In this document: positions 13,476-32,888 of the stretch, piece by piece
Layout of the letters: each line of letters begins with the position of its first letter
Numbering within the stretch: the first letter of the stretch is position 1
Source of the DNA: Cellulomonas sp. APG4
GTDB lineage: Bacteria; Actinomycetota; Actinomycetes; Actinomycetales; Cellulomonadaceae
Length of the DNA stretch: 64,000 nt
Reading direction: 5' to 3'
NCBI RefSeq assembly: GCF_009996735.1
Contig: NZ_JAACYI010000002.1
Location: forward strand, 186,001-250,000
The notes under the pieces: model-generated
What the model was told of the DNA's origin: nothing
The model's input: only the letters and a program-made list of their open reading frames with translations
Database searches by the model: none
Translations under genes and position numbers: made by a program

Positions 13476-14735
13476 TCACGGGGCGAGCTCGACGACGGCC
13501 AGCGTGCGCTTGCCCCGACGGAGCACGGCCCACCGTCCGTGGAGGAGGTCGGCCGCCTCCAGGACCGCCTCGGGGTCAGTCACCCGCACGTTGTTGACGG
13601 AGATCCCACCCTCATCGATCGCCCTCCGGGCGGCACTACGCCCCGCAACGAGACCAGCGTGCACGAGTGCGTCGATGATCGGTGCACCGAGGACGGCCTC
13701 AGCGTGCGGGAGCTGCTCGACCGCTGCCCCGAGCGTGGTTGCGTCGAGGTCCCCGAGATCTCCTCTGCCGAAGAGTGCCCGGCTCGCGGCGACCACGGCC
13801 GCCGTCGCCCCTCGGCCGTGCACGAGGGTCGTCACGTCGTCTGCGAGCGCTCGCTGCGCCTCGCGAGCCGCCGGGCGCTCGGCGACCGCCCGCTCGAGCT
13901 CCGCGATCTCCTCCCGGCTGCGGAAGGTGAACGTCTTGAGGTAGCCGACGACGTCCGCGTCCTCGGTGTTGAGCCAGAACTGGTAGAAGGCGTACGGGGT
14001 CATCAGGTCAGGCGCCAGCCACACAGCGCCGCCCTCCGACTTGCCGAACTTGGTCCCGTCCGACTTCGTGATCAGCGGTGTCGTCAAGGCGTGCACCGCA
14101 GCGTGCTCGCTCTTGCGCACGAGCTCGACGCCGGACAGCAGGTTGCCCCACTGGTCGTTGCCTCCCGTCTGCAGGGTGCACCCGTGGCGCCGGTACAGCT
14201 CGAGAAAGTCCATGCCCTGCAGGATCTGGTAGCTGAACTCCGTGAAGCTGATCCCCTCGTCGCTCGCGAGGCGCCGTGCCACGGTCTCCTTCGTGAGCAT
14301 CGTGCCGAGCCGGTAGTGCTTGCCGACCTCACGGAGGAAGTCGATCGCCGACAGGTCACCGGTCCAGTCGAGGTTGTTGACCATGCGAGCGGGGTTCTCG
14401 CCGTCGAAGTCGAGGAACGCGGAGATCTGCACCCGTAGCCGCTCGACCCACTCGGCGACCGTCTCGGGCGTGTTGAGCACGCGCTCCCCCGACATGCGCG
14501 GATCACCGATCAGCCCCGTCGCGCCACCTACCAGCGCGAGCACCCGGTGGCCTGCGCGTTGGAGGTGCCGGAGCAGGACCAGCTGGACGAGGTGCCCGTG
14601 GTGCAGGCTCGGCGCCGTCGGGTCGAACCCGCAGTAGAGCGTCACAGGCCCCGCTGAGAGGGCCTGCCTCAGGGCGGGCTCGTCAGTCGTCTGGGCCACG
14701 AGGCCACGCCACCGCAGCTCGTCCAGGATGTGCAC
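13476..14735 (-). CDS. tyrS: Tyrosyl-tRNA synthetase
   Basis: 419 residues. Class I synthetase charging tRNA-Tyr. The HIGH-type motif is LHHGHLV and the KMSKS loop is KFGKS; tyrosine-site residues sit in [13 protein letters not shown] and YQILQGMDF. The C-terminal 70 residues form an S4-like RNA-binding domain ([15 protein letters not shown]). Two adjacent GTG codons compete as start: a GAGGAG element lies only three bases before GTG 14738 but six before GTG 14735, so I prefer 14735. It follows the glycosylase gene by 48 bases and is the last protein gene before the rrn operon. Confidence 0.95.
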   Translation of the reverse strand: MHILDELRWRGLVAQTTDEPALRQALSAGPVTLYCGFDPTAPSLHHGHLVQLVLLRHLQRAGHRVLALVGGATGLIGDPRMSGERVLNTPETVAEWVERLRVQISAFLDFDGENPARMVNNLDWTGDLSAIDFLREVGKHYRLGTMLTKETVARRLASDEGISFTEFSYQILQGMDFLELYRRHGCTLQTGGNDQWGNLLSGVELVRKSEHAAVHALTTPLITKSDGTKFGKSEGGAVWLAPDLMTPYAFYQFWLNTEDADVVGYLKTFTFRSREEIAELERAVAERPAAREAQRALADDVTTLVHGRGATAAVVAASRALFGRGDLGDLDATTLGAAVEQLPHAEAVLGAPIIDALVHAGLVAGRSAARRAIDEGGISVNNVRVTDPEAVLEAADLLHGRWAVLRRGKRTLAVVELAP

Positions 14736-14783
14736 CACGTGCTCCTCGTCTCGTCGTCCGCCCACCGCGGGCAGGTGCGGTGC

Positions 14784-15460
14784 CTAGTGTGCCGTCCCTG
14801 CGCCGCCGCTCCGACCGACGTCCGTCCCGCGGCGCGCGCGGGGTGCGGACGGGCCCGGACGGAAGACCGACACCGTGGGCTCGCCGTCGAGCCAGAAGCG
14901 CCACGGGAACGCCACAGCGTCACCGCCCTCGCCCGACACCCCCACCCGCGGGCCCGTGCGGATCCGCGGGCCGTCCGGCGCCGGTGGGGCGAGCCGCAGC
15001 CGCAGGCGTTCCCCGTCGACGACGTCGGTGCCCAGGTCGTCGAGGGCGATCCCGAGCGCCACCGCGAGGCGAGCGGGGCCGCGCGCGAGGTCGACCTCGC
15101 TGCGCGCGACCCCCGCGCGCGTGCGGCGCTCGTGCGCGAGCGCCACGCCGTCGACGACCTCGCCGGCCCGCAGCAGCACGGCCGAGGCCAGCCCGCTGCG
15201 CCCCGTGACCACGTTGGCGCACGTGTGCAGCCCCATGTGCCGGTACACGTACAGGTTGCCGGCTGGGCCGAACATCACCTGGTTTCGCCGGCTTGGGCCG
15301 CGGAACGCGTGGCTGCCCGGGTCGCACTCGCCGTCGTACGCCTCGACCTCCGTGAGGCGCACGGTCACGTCACCCTCGGGGGACGACGACGTGAGGTACG
15401 CCCCGAGGAGCAGCGGGGCGACCTCGAGGACCGGGCGTGCGAGCACCTCATGGAGGTCGC

Positions 15461-15464
<4 letters not shown>
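14784..15464 (-). CDS. mpg: 3-methyladenine DNA glycosylase (AAG/MPG family)
   Basis: 226 residues. Base-excision repair enzyme that removes alkylated purines. Family signatures: TEVEAYDGECDPGSHAFRG (with the catalytic Glu in EVEAY), NQVMFGPAGNLYVYRHMGLH and the CANVVTG strand, then DLARGPARLAVALGI. Start GTG 15464 overlaps the stop of the upstream kinase-like gene as GTGA. The C-terminal 20 residues are basic and Ala/Gly-rich, probably a tail. Length matches the family (about 190-230). Confidence 0.93.
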
Positions 15465-17442
<1,978 letters not shown>

Positions 17443-18684
17443 TCAGCCCTCCGTCGGCAGCTCGCCGGTACCCAGGTCGACCCCGTTGCCGAAGCGCACG
17501 TCGCGCGCCGCCGAGAGCTTCGCCTGCAGGCCGTAGATCTCGATGAAGCCCTTGGCGTGCGACTGGTCGAACGCGTCGCCCGTGTCGTACGTCGCGAGGC
17601 TGAAGTCGTAGAGGCTCGCCTCGCTGCGCCGACCGGTGACCGTCGCGCGACCTCCGTGCAGCACCAGGCGGACCTCGCCCGTGACGTAGCGCTGGGTGTC
17701 GGCGATGAAGGTGTCGAGCGAGCGCTTGAGCGGCGAGAACCACATGCCGTCGTAGGCCAGCTCGGTCCACCGCTGCTCGACGCCACGCTTGAATCGCGCC
17801 TGCTCTCGCTCGAGGGTGACGTTCTCGAGCTCGGCGTGCGCCGCGATGAGAGCCATCGCACCGGGCGCCTCGTACACCTCACGGCTCTTGATGCCGACCA
17901 GGCGGTCCTCGACGATGTCGATCCTGCCCACGCCCTGGGCGCCCGCACGGCGGTTCATCTCCTGGATCGCCTCGAGCGGGGTGACCGGGACGCCGTCGAG
18001 CGCGGTCGGGACGCCCTGCTCGAACGTCACCACGACCTCGTCCGCGACGGGCGGGAACGTCGGGTCGTCGGTGTAGGTGTAGACGTCCTTGGTCGGAGCG
18101 TTCCAGATGTCCTCGAGGAAGCCTGTCTCGATCGCGCGGCCCCACACGTTCTGGTCGATCGAGAACGGGTTGTGCTTCGTGGTCTCGATCGGCAGCCCGT
18201 TGCGCTCGGCGTACTCGATCGCCTTGTCGCGCGTCAGCGCGAGGTCGCGAACCGGCGCGATGCAGCGCAGGTCCGGGGCGAGCGAGGTGATGCCCACCTC
18301 GAAGCGGACCTGGTCGTTGCCCTTGCCGGTCGAGCCGTGCGAGACCGTCGAGGCACCGAACTGCCGCGCCGCGCGCACGAGGTGCTTGACGATCACCGGC
18401 CGCGAGAGCGCCGACACGAGCGGGTAGCGGTCCATGTAGAGCGCGTTCGCCTGGAGCGCGGGCATGCAGTACTCGGCCGCGAACTCCTCCCGCGCGTCGG
18501 CGACGTAGGCCTCGACCGCGCCGCAGTCCAGGGCGCGGCGACGGATGACCTCGAGGTCCTCCCCGCCCTGGCCGACGTCGACCGCGACGGCGATCACCTC
18601 GGCACCGGTCGCCTCGGCGATCCAGCCGATCGCGACAGAGGTGTCGAGACCTCCGGAGTAGGCCAGCACCACACGTTCAGTCAT
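17443..18684 (-). CDS. argG: Argininosuccinate synthase
   Basis: 413 residues. Condenses citrulline and aspartate using ATP. N-terminal PP-loop [10 protein letters not shown] (residues 8-17), then GNDQVRFE and KGFIEI blocks typical of ArgG. The frame is open upstream, but ATG 18684 gives the family N-terminus [12 protein letters not shown] and has a GAGAGAG purine stretch before it. A 62-base gap separates it from argR, the widest in the arg cluster, so a second promoter for argG-argH is possible; I see no clear one. Confidence 0.96.
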   Translation of the reverse strand: MTERVVLAYSGGLDTSVAIGWIAEATGAEVIAVAVDVGQGGEDLEVIRRRALDCGAVEAYVADAREEFAAEYCMPALQANALYMDRYPLVSALSRPVIVKHLVRAARQFGASTVSHGSTGKGNDQVRFEVGITSLAPDLRCIAPVRDLALTRDKAIEYAERNGLPIETTKHNPFSIDQNVWGRAIETGFLEDIWNAPTKDVYTYTDDPTFPPVADEVVVTFEQGVPTALDGVPVTPLEAIQEMNRRAGAQGVGRIDIVEDRLVGIKSREVYEAPGAMALIAAHAELENVTLEREQARFKRGVEQRWTELAYDGMWFSPLKRSLDTFIADTQRYVTGEVRLVLHGGRATVTGRRSEASLYDFSLATYDTGDAFDQSHAKGFIEIYGLQAKLSAARDVRFGNGVDLGTGELPTEG

Positions 18685-18746
18685 CTCAGGTCTCTCTCTA
18701 GGTGGGAGCGTCGGTGCGCTCGTCCGTTCAGGGGGTTCGTGGAGGT

Positions 18747-21440
<2,694 letters not shown>

Positions 21441-21444
<4 letters not shown>

Positions 21445-22429
21445 GGCGTACCCCCCGCGGCCGGGACGACCGGGACGGAACCCGTCCGCACGTCGTCGGG
21501 CAGGACCATGGTGCCCACACCGGCCTGCGTGAACACCTCCATCAGCACCGAGTGCGCCTGGCGACCGTCGACGACGTGCGCCTGCGGCACTCCCCCACGC
21601 ACCGCGCGCAGGCAGGCCTCCATCTTCGGGACCATGCCCGACTCGAGGGACGGGAGCAGCTGGGCGAGCGCCGAGGCGCGGATGGTCCGCGCGAGCGACG
21701 ACCTGTCGGGCCAGTCGGTGTAGAGGCCCTCGACGTCGGTCAGCACGATGAGCTTCGTCGCCCCGAGGGCGACCGCGAGGGCGGCGGCGGCCGTGTCGGC
21801 GTTCACGTTGAGCACCTGGGTCGGGTCGTCCACGTCGGGCGCGACCGTCGAGACCACCGGGATGCGGCCGGCGTCCAGCAGGTCCTGGACGGCACGCGGG
21901 TCCACGCCCACGACGTCGCCCACCTGGCCGACGTCCACCGGACGCCCGTCGACGGTCGCGGTGCGGCGGCGTGCGCTGAACAGGCCGCCGTCCTCACCGG
22001 AGAGCCCGACGGCGTGCGGTCCGTGCGCGTTGAGCAGGCCCACCAGCTCGCGCGAGACCTGGCCCGTGAGCACCATGCGGACGACGTCCATGCTCTCGGG
22101 TGTGGTGACGCGCAGGCCGCCGCGGAACTCGCTCTCGATGCCGAGGCGGTTGAGCATGGCGGAGATCTGCGGGCCGCCTCCGTGCACGACGACGGGGTGC
22201 AGGCCGACACGGCGGAGGAAGACCATGTCCTCGGCGAAGGCGCGCTTGAGCCGGTCGTCGACCATCGCGTTGCCGCCGTACTTCACGACGAACAGCGCGC
22301 CCGAGAACTCCTCGAGCCACGGCAGTGCCTCGATGAGCACCTCGGCCTTCTGATCGGGGCGGAGGTCGGTACGGACGTCGAGGCCCTCGAACGGGGCGTC
22401 GACGTGCGGGGTGGCAGGGGTCTGCTCGC

Positions 22430-22433
<4 letters not shown>
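21441..22433 (-). CDS. argB: N-acetylglutamate kinase
   Basis: 330 residues. Amino-acid-kinase fold; phosphorylates N-acetylglutamate and is usually the arginine-feedback point. Seen: [18 protein letters not shown], and [15 protein letters not shown] with [11 protein letters not shown] (ATP site). The N-terminal helix before VVKYGG (about 45 residues) is the type found in hexameric, arginine-inhibited enzymes. Start ATG 22433 overlaps the argJ stop (ATGA). Confidence 0.96.
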
Positions 22434-25712
<3,279 letters not shown>

Positions 25713-25715
25713 CGC

Positions 25716-25765
25716 ACGCGCGGGCGTCCCCGGGGCACTGCAAGGCCACGAGGACGCCCGCGCGT
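25716..25765. terminator. Bidirectional hairpin between convergent genes
   Basis: A perfect 14-bp inverted repeat (25716-25729 with 25752-25765) with a 22-base loop lies between the oxidoreductase stop and the pheT stop. No U-tract on either side, as usual for GC-rich Actinobacteria. It could end transcripts from both sides. Confidence 0.65.
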
Positions 25766-25775
25766 CGTGAGGAGG

Positions 25776-28378
25776 TCAGGCCCGTAGCTCGGCCCCGCAC
25801 CGCCGGGACGCCTCGGCGACCGCCGACTCCCGCACGGCGAGCGTCTCGGCGGCCGTGAGCGTCCGGTCGGGGGCACGCAGGCGCAGCGAGAAAGCCACCG
25901 AACGCCTCCCCTGGCCGACCTGCGGCCCCGTGTACACGTCGAACAGACGGACCTCCTCGACGACGTCGCCCGCGGACGACCCGGAGGCGCCGTCGTGCAC
26001 CGCGGCCAGGAGCTCCGCCCCCGCGACGGTGTCGTCGACGACGAGGGCGATGTCCTCCTTCGCGACCGGGAACGTCGACACCGGGCGCGCCTGGACCGGC
26101 TCGGACGGTCGCGCGGCGAGCAGGGCGTCGAGATCCACCTCGAATGCCGACGCCCGGACCGGCAGGCGCAGCGCCTCGACGACCGTCGGGTGGAGCTCAC
26201 CCGCGTAGCCGACGAGCGTGCCGTCCGGGAGCTCGAGCCGGGCGGTCCGCCCCGGGTGCCACGGCATGGGCGCGCCCTGGGCGGACACCGTGACCGGCGC
26301 ACCGGCGGTGCGCGCCACGAGCTGCGCCGCCGCGATCGCGTCGGTGTGGTCGCCGCGTCGGCCCTCGCCCCACCAGCCCGCGCGTTCGCGATCACCCATG
26401 ACCACGCCCGCGACGTGCCTCGGCTGGGGCGGCACGGCGCGGACGATCTGCGCGAGGACCTCGTCCGCGGGGCGAACGCCGCCGACGGGCGCGGGCGCGG
26501 GCGCGGGCGCCGGTGCCGGCGTCACGAGCCCGGTCTCGAACAGCGCGACGTCCTCGTTGCCCCGTGCCACGTTGCGCCGCGCGGTGTCGAGGAGCGTCAC
26601 GAGGAGGTCGGTCCGCAGCAGCGGCTGCTCCTCCGACATCGGGTTCACGAGCCTGAGGCCACCACGACGCGGGTCGTCCGCGGCCAGGCCGAGCTCGTCG
26701 TACTGGTGCGGACCCACGAAGGGGTAGCTGAGCACCTCGACGAAGCCCGTGCGTGCGAGCGCACCAGCGACCGCCCGGCGCAGGCGCTGCGCCTCGGTCA
26801 GACCGAGCCCGGCGGGTGCTGTCGGCAGGATCGAGGGGATCGCGTCGTAGCCGCGCAGGCGCGCGACCTCCTCGACGAGGTCGACCGGCGTGAGCAGGTC
26901 GGGTCGCCACGACGGCGGGGTGACGTCCACCGCGCCGACCGCGTGGCGGCCGCCCCCGGGATGCTCCTCGCCCAGGACGCAACCGATCTCGACGAGCGTC
27001 TCGCGCACCTGCTCGGGCGTGTAGGCAACCCCCACGAGCCGACCGGGGAGATCCAGCGGCAGGGTCACCACGGCGGGGAGCGCCGGCTCGCCGACGTCCG
27101 TCACGGCGGCGTCGGCCTCGCCCCCGCCGTGCTCGACGAGCAGCTCGACGACGCGGCGCACCGCCACGAGCGGGAGCTGCGGGTCCACGCCCCGCTCGAA
27201 GCGTCGCGCCGCCTCGGTCGGGAGCTTGTGCCGGCGAGCGGTGCGCGCCACCGTCACGGGGTCGAAGTGCGCGGCCTCGACCAGGAGGTCGGTCGTCTGC
27301 TCGGACACCTCGCTCTCGGCCCCGCCCATGACGCCGGCGAGACCCAGCACGCGGCCGCCGCGATCGCCGCCGGGCGAGTCGGTGATCAGCAGGTCCTCGT
27401 CCACGAGCGTGCGCGTGACGTCGTCGAGGGTCGTGAGCCGTTCCCCCGCTCGCGCGCGACGCACGACGATCGGTGCTGCCACGCGCGCGAGGTCGTACGC
27501 GTGGAGAGGCTGCCCCAGGTCGAGCATCACGTAGTTCGTGACGTCGACAGCGAGCGAGATCGGGCGCATGCCCGCCTGCGTGAGGCGCTGCTGCATCCAG
27601 GCGGGTGACGGCGCAGAGGCCCGCACGCCGCGCACCACCTGCGCGACGAACCGGTCGCAGCCCGGCTGCCCGTGCACCGGCGCGGTGTCCTCGAGCGCGA
27701 CCGCGAACCCGGCCTCACCCGGTCGCCACGCCGGCTCGCCGTCGCGAGGCAGGCCCCGGTCGGTGAAGACGGCGCCCGTGGCGTGCGCGTACTCGCGTGC
27801 GAGCCCACGCATCGAGAAGCAGTAACCCCTGTCGGGCGTCACGTTGACCTCGAGCACCTCGGCGTCGAGACCGAGCAGCCGACGCGCGTCCTGGCCCGGC
27901 ACGACGTCGTCGTACCCCAGCTCCGCCAGCACGATGATGCCGGCGTGGTCCTCGCCGAGACCGAGCTCGCGCGCGGAGCAGATCATGCCGTCGCTCACGT
28001 GGCCGTACGTCTTGCGGCTCGCGATCGCGAAGCCGCCCGGCAGCACCGCGCCGGGCAGGGCGACGACAACCTGGTCACCCACGCCGAAGTTGTGCGCGCC
28101 GCAGACGATGCCGCGCGGGCCACGGGTGCCGTCCTCGCGCTCCTCGCCGTGCTCGGGCCCGACGTCGACGCGGCACCAGTTGATCGTCTTGCCGTTCTTC
28201 TGGGGCTCAGGCGTCAGTTCGACGACCCGACCCACCACGAGGGGGCCCGTGACGGCCGCCGGGTGGACGGCCTCCTCCTCGATGCCCACCCGCACCAGGG
28301 CGGTCGCGAGCTGCTCGGCCGTGGTGCCCGCAGGCAGCTCGACGTGCTCGGCCAGCCAGCCGAGAGGGATGCGCGGCA

Positions 28379-28379
<1 letters not shown>
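25776..28379 (-). CDS. pheT: Phenylalanyl-tRNA synthetase beta subunit
   Basis: 867 residues. Non-catalytic beta chain of the (alpha-beta)2 enzyme. Domain order: N-terminal EMAP/tRNA-binding OB fold (VVGRVVELTPEP), the B3/B4 editing module (about 210-400), B5 wing, catalytic-like B6-B7 and the C-terminal FDX anticodon-binding domain (PVSTFPVAKEDIALVVDD). An eight-residue Pro/Ala alternation (PAPAPAPA) near residues 628-637 is a low-complexity linker. Start ATG 28379 overlaps the pheS stop by one base (TGATG), so the subunits are made in coupled fashion. Confidence 0.96.
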
Positions 28380-29632
<1,253 letters not shown>

Positions 29633-30244
29633 TCATGGACGCGTCGCCAGGTCCGGGGTGAGGTCGAACCGGGCGACGTCCTCGTACAGGGGTCCCCCGC
29701 CGCGACCGGCCCCCGGACGCGAGTGGACGAGGAGGACGTGGTCGACCTCCCACGTGGGCCCCTCGTAGAGCGACAGCGCATGCACGAGGGCCTGCACCTG
29801 TGGAACCGCGCGACCCGTCCGGCGCGCGCGCCCGCCCCGCCCGGCGACCACCCGACCCACCGTGAGGTGCGGGCGATGGCGTGGCCGGTCGTCCTCCCGA
29901 CCCGTGACGTCCGCGCCGACCGCCGCGGCCGCCGCGCTGAGACCGGTCATGGCCTGGACGTCTCCGGACGCGCCGATCCACAGCGTCCGGTGGGAGAAGA
30001 CCCCCGCGCCGCGCAGGCTCAGCTCGAACGGCGCGGTCGCGCGCGCGACACCCGCGAGGTCGGCCGTGAGCTCCTCGACGGCGCCCTCAGGCACCTCACC
30101 GTAGAAGGCGAGCGTGAGGTGCCAGTTCTCCTCGGCCGTCCACCGGACGTCGTCGGGACGCGACGGCCCGAGGACGCCGAGCAGGGCGCCCGAGAGGTGC
30201 TCGAGGACAGGGATCGGCGGCCGGACGGCTGCGAAGAGACGCAC
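29633..30244 (-). CDS. thpR: RNA 2',3'-cyclic phosphodiesterase / 2'-5' RNA ligase-like (2H family)
   Basis: 203 residues. 2H phosphoesterase with both histidine motifs: HLTLAF near residue 43 and HLTVGR near residue 126; the N-terminus RLFAAVRPP is typical of ThpR/LigT. These proteins open 2',3'-cyclic phosphates in vitro and their role in bacteria is not firmly known. Start GTG 30244 lies one base after the methyltransferase stop, so the two are co-translated. The C-terminus keeps the YEGPTWEV strand seen in the family. Confidence 0.87.
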   Translation of the reverse strand: MRLFAAVRPPIPVLEHLSGALLGVLGPSRPDDVRWTAEENWHLTLAFYGEVPEGAVEELTADLAGVARATAPFELSLRGAGVFSHRTLWIGASGDVQAMTGLSAAAAAVGADVTGREDDRPRHRPHLTVGRVVAGRGGRARRTGRAVPQVQALVHALSLYEGPTWEVDHVLLVHSRPGAGRGGGPLYEDVARFDLTPDLATRP

Positions 30245-30245
30245 G

Positions 30246-31100
30246 TCAGCGCGCCCTCTGGGCTCGCGCCGAGGCGTAGAGGCACACCGTCGCCGCGGTC
30301 GCGAGGTTGAGCGACTCCGCGCGCCCGTGGATGGGGACGCGGACGACGTCGTCCGCGAGGGCACGGTCCTCTGCGGACAGCCCCCACGCCTCGTTGCCGA
30401 AGACCCACGCCGTGGGCCGGGAGAGATCGGGGACGCCCTGCGGGGCGGCGCCGGCGACGTCGAGCAGGTCGTCGAGATCGTGCGCGCCGGTCCCGTCCGC
30501 CGCAAGGACGAGCAGCCCTGCCGCGCGAAGGTCGGTCACGGCGCGAGCGAGAGGCAGTCCGGTGACGACCGGGAGGTGGAAGAGAGAGCCGGCCGTCGAC
30601 CTCACGACCTTCGGGTTGTGCACGTCGACACTCGCGTCGGTGAGAACCGCTGCGCGGGCGCCCGCGGCGTCGGCGGCCCGGATGACCGTTCCCGCGTTGC
30701 CCGGGTCGCGGGCGTGCGCGAGAACCGCGACGAGCCCGGGCTTCTCAGCGATGACCTCGGACCAGTCGTGCCGCCGCAGCGGCGCCACGCCCACGAGCTG
30801 CTGCGCGTCGGCGCTCATCGCCTCGAGGACGTCGGCCGTCCCCCGGTGCACGTGGACGCCGGCCGCGCCGACCGCCTCGGCGAGCAGCTCCGGGTAGCGG
30901 TCAGCCGCGACCGGACCCACGTACAGGTCGAGCGGCCGCGCGGTCCGGTCCCGCACGGCCTCACGGACCGCCTGCGGCCCCTCGACAAGGAAGCGCCCGT
31001 GCCGACGCCGTGCTGCCGCGCCTGCGAGCGCCCGCACCCACCGCACCCGGTCGGAGCGAGTACTCAGCAGGTCGGCCCCCGGGCCCGTGCCAGACGTCAC
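30246..31100 (-). CDS. TrmH/SpoU family RNA 2'-O-methyltransferase
   Basis: 284 residues. SPOUT methyltransferase with the three trefoil-knot motifs: NAGTVIRAADAAGA (motif 1), WVFGNEAWGLS (motif 2) and SLNLATAATVCLYA (motif 3). An N-terminal substrate-binding domain of about 110 residues (RHGRFLVEGPQAVREA) resembles those of rRNA methyltransferases such as RlmB/TsnR relatives. The target nucleotide cannot be told. Start GTG 31100. It follows the rplT terminator region and precedes the 2H protein. Confidence 0.9.
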   Translation of the reverse strand: MTSGTGPGADLLSTRSDRVRWVRALAGAAARRRHGRFLVEGPQAVREAVRDRTARPLDLYVGPVAADRYPELLAEAVGAAGVHVHRGTADVLEAMSADAQQLVGVAPLRRHDWSEVIAEKPGLVAVLAHARDPGNAGTVIRAADAAGARAAVLTDASVDVHNPKVVRSTAGSLFHLPVVTGLPLARAVTDLRAAGLLVLAADGTGAHDLDDLLDVAGAAPQGVPDLSRPTAWVFGNEAWGLSAEDRALADDVVRVPIHGRAESLNLATAATVCLYASARAQRAR

Positions 31101-31124
31101 GGCGCCAGTGTGCCAGGGCCGGGT

Positions 31125-31165
31125 ACGACGAAGCCCCTGGGACCCGGTCCCAGGGGCTTCGTCGT
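31125..31165 (-). terminator. Strong terminator hairpin after rplT
   Basis: Near-perfect inverted repeat with arms 31125-31142 and 31148-31165 (18 bp) and a 5-base CG-rich loop, fifteen bases beyond the rplT stop. No U-tract follows on the minus strand. It separates infC-rpmI-rplT from the methyltransferase gene. Confidence 0.8.
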
Positions 31166-31179
31166 GCGGGTGCGTCGCG

Positions 31180-31560
31180 TCAGGCCGCGGGGGCGTTGAC
31201 GTCCTCCGGCAGCGCCTCGCGCGCCACGACGACGAGCGCGTTGAACGCGGTCGGGTCGTTGACGGCGAGCTCGGCGAGGACGCGACGGTCGACCTCGACA
31301 CCCGCGGCCTTGAGGCCCTGGATGAAGCGGTTGTACGTCATGCCCTGCGCGCGGACCGCAGCGTTGATGCGCTGGATCCACAGCCGGCGGAAGTCGCCCT
31401 TGCGCGCCTTGCGGTCGCGGTAGGCGTAGACGAGGGAGTGGGTGACCTGCTCCTTGGCCTTGCGGTACAGGCGGGACCGCTGACCGCGGTAGCCGCTCGC
31501 GCGCTCGAGAGTCGTCCGGCGCTTCTTCTGGGCGTTGACCGCCCGCTTCACGCGTGCCAC
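31180..31560 (-). CDS. rplT: 50S ribosomal protein L20
   Basis: 126 residues from GTG 31560. Strongly basic N-terminus ([20 protein letters not shown]) and the family core [14 protein letters not shown] and [12 protein letters not shown]20 binds 23S rRNA early in 50S assembly and in some bacteria represses its own operon by binding the infC leader. Last gene of infC-rpmI-rplT, 64 bases after rpmI. Confidence 0.97.
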   Translation of the reverse strand: MARVKRAVNAQKKRRTTLERASGYRGQRSRLYRKAKEQVTHSLVYAYRDRKARKGDFRRLWIQRINAAVRAQGMTYNRFIQGLKAAGVEVDRRVLAELAVNDPTAFNALVVVAREALPEDVNAPAA

Positions 31561-31624
31561 GTGATGCTCCTTGGGTTCGGGGGCTCACAGGTGGGCTCGG
31601 GGTGTGCGGTGCACACCCACGGGC

Positions 31625-31819
31625 TCACTTGCCGAGCAGCTTCTTGATCTTCGGGGTGTCGGCGGCCGAGACGACCTGGTCGGAGGCGAGGCGGCGGGTG
31701 CGACGGCTCGACTTGTGCTCGAACAGGTGGCGGGCGCCGGCCTGCTCGCGCATGACCTTGCCGCTGCCGGTGATCCGGAACCGCTTCTTCGCACCGGAGT
31801 GCGTCTTGTTCTTCGGCAC
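31625..31819 (-). CDS. rpmI: 50S ribosomal protein L35
   Basis: 64 residues from GTG 31819. Reads [20 protein letters not shown], then the basic [14 protein letters not shown] block; these are standard L35. An upstream ATG would add 24 unrelated residues and is not used. It sits between infC and rplT in the universal order. Confidence 0.97.
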   Translation of the reverse strand: MPKNKTHSGAKKRFRITGSGKVMREQAGARHLFEHKSSRRTRRLASDQVVSAADTPKIKKLLGK

Positions 31820-31906
31820 TGGTGTGCTCTCTTCCTTCAGGCCGCCCGGCGGGGCGACGCGTTCGAGGTGCGGGCCGGCGGGCCCGCACACGTTCGGGAC
31901 GACGGC

Positions 31907-32506
31907 TCAGGACTCCGCGGGGGCCTCGTCGGCACTCGGCGCTCCGCCCGCGGCGGCGGCCTCCTTGGCACGGCGACGCTCGTTCTTGGCCTCGGCCTTC
32001 TTCTTGACCGGGCCGAGCACCATCGTCATGTTGCGGCCGTCCTGCTTGGGCATGCTCTCGACGAAACCGAGCTCGGCCACGTCGTCCGCGAGGCGTTGCA
32101 GCAGGCGCACACCCATCTCGGGACGCGACTGCTCACGCCCGCGGAACATGATCATGACCTTGACCTTGTCGCCCGCCCGGAGGAACCGCTCGACGTGGCC
32201 CTTCTTGGTGCCGTAGTCGTGCGGGTCGATCTTGAGGCGGAAGCGGATCTCCTTGAGGACCGTGTTGGCCTGGTTGCGCCGGGCCTCACGCGCCTTCATG
32301 TCGGCCTCGTACTTGAACTTGCCGTAGTCCATGAGCTTGCAGACGGGCGGCCGTGCGTCCGGGGCGACCTCGACCAGGTCGAGGTCGGCCTCCTGGGCCA
32401 GCCGGAGGGCGTCCTCCACGCGGACGATGCCGACCTGCTCGCCGTTGGGGCCGACCAGTCGGACCTCGGCGACGCGGATCCGATCGTTGATGCGGGGCTC
32501 GCTGAT
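31907..32506 (-). CDS. infC: Translation initiation factor IF-3, apparent AUC start
   Basis: 199 residues. N-domain begins [18 protein letters not shown], followed by the lysine-rich linker and the C-domain ([18 protein letters not shown], then [17 protein letters not shown]). The family N-terminus is reached only at an ATC codon (32504-32506), which has a GAGGAG Shine-Dalgarno exactly six bases upstream. No ATG, GTG or TTG is suitably placed; the nearest standard start would add 58 unrelated residues. IF-3 discriminates against non-standard starts, and many infC genes use AUU or AUC to regulate themselves. The C-terminus carries a 30-residue Lys/Ala/Glu tail common in Actinobacteria. Confidence 0.93.
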   Translation of the reverse strand: MSEPRINDRIRVAEVRLVGPNGEQVGIVRVEDALRLAQEADLDLVEVAPDARPPVCKLMDYGKFKYEADMKAREARRNQANTVLKEIRFRLKIDPHDYGTKKGHVERFLRAGDKVKVMIMFRGREQSRPEMGVRLLQRLADDVAELGFVESMPKQDGRNMTMVLGPVKKKAEAKNERRRAKEAAAAGGAPSADEAPAES

Positions 32507-32550
32507 GTGCTGCTCCTCGTGCTCGTCGTGGCGACCGCCGGACGCGAGAA

Positions 32551-32580
32551 AGGCCCCCGCTGCCGAGCGCGCGGAGGCCT
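32551..32580 (-). promoter_or_regulatory. Attenuator-like hairpin in the infC leader
   Basis: Bases 32571-32580 and 32551-32560 form a 10-bp stem with one G-U pair and a 10-base loop; on the minus strand the stem ends in CCUUUCU, the only short U-rich tail among the hairpins of this window. It lies 45 bases before the infC start, so it could stop transcription prematurely in response to L20 or another signal. This is inference from position and shape. Confidence 0.5.
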
Positions 32581-32783
32581 GATCCGTCGGTCGCCCCCGC
32601 GAACGGGGCACGACACCTACGGCGCACGAGACGCCGTCCGGACCGAACCCGACACCTGTCGCCTCGAGGGCTGTCGGCACCTGGGTGGGAGTGGCTCCGC
32701 TTCACATCGCCGTCACGCCTGCAGCGACGGGCCCTCACGACGGAGGAACCGCAACCACGACGGGACGACGATCGGTCGCGCCC

Positions 32784-32789
32784 AGGTTA
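32784..32789 (-). promoter_or_regulatory. Candidate -10 element of infC-rpmI-rplT
   Basis: TAACCT on the minus strand about 280 bases before infC. A transcript from here would have a leader of some 270 bases, enough for the hairpin at 32551-32580 and others. The rest of 32581-32783 holds no gene; a short GCCCC/GGGGC pair at 32593-32609 is the only other structure I see. Confidence 0.35.
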
Positions 32790-32845
32790 CCACCCGGGCC
32801 GCCGGGACTCGACCCCTGCCGAGCCGCAGCGACACGACGGATGCG

Positions 32846-32868
32846 TACATTCTTGAACTGTTCCAGAA
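32846..32868 (+). promoter_or_regulatory. furA promoter with 19-bp Fur-type operator
   Basis: TACATT (32846-32851) fits an actinobacterial -10. Overlapping it is TTCTTGAA-CTG-TTCCAGAA (32850-32868), an inverted repeat with one mismatch and a 3-base spacer. Its length, AT-rich arms and place 21 bases before the fur ATG suggest autorepression by the regulator encoded next. Confidence 0.6.
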
Positions 32869-32888
32869 ACTCTGCCAGGCTCGAGCGC

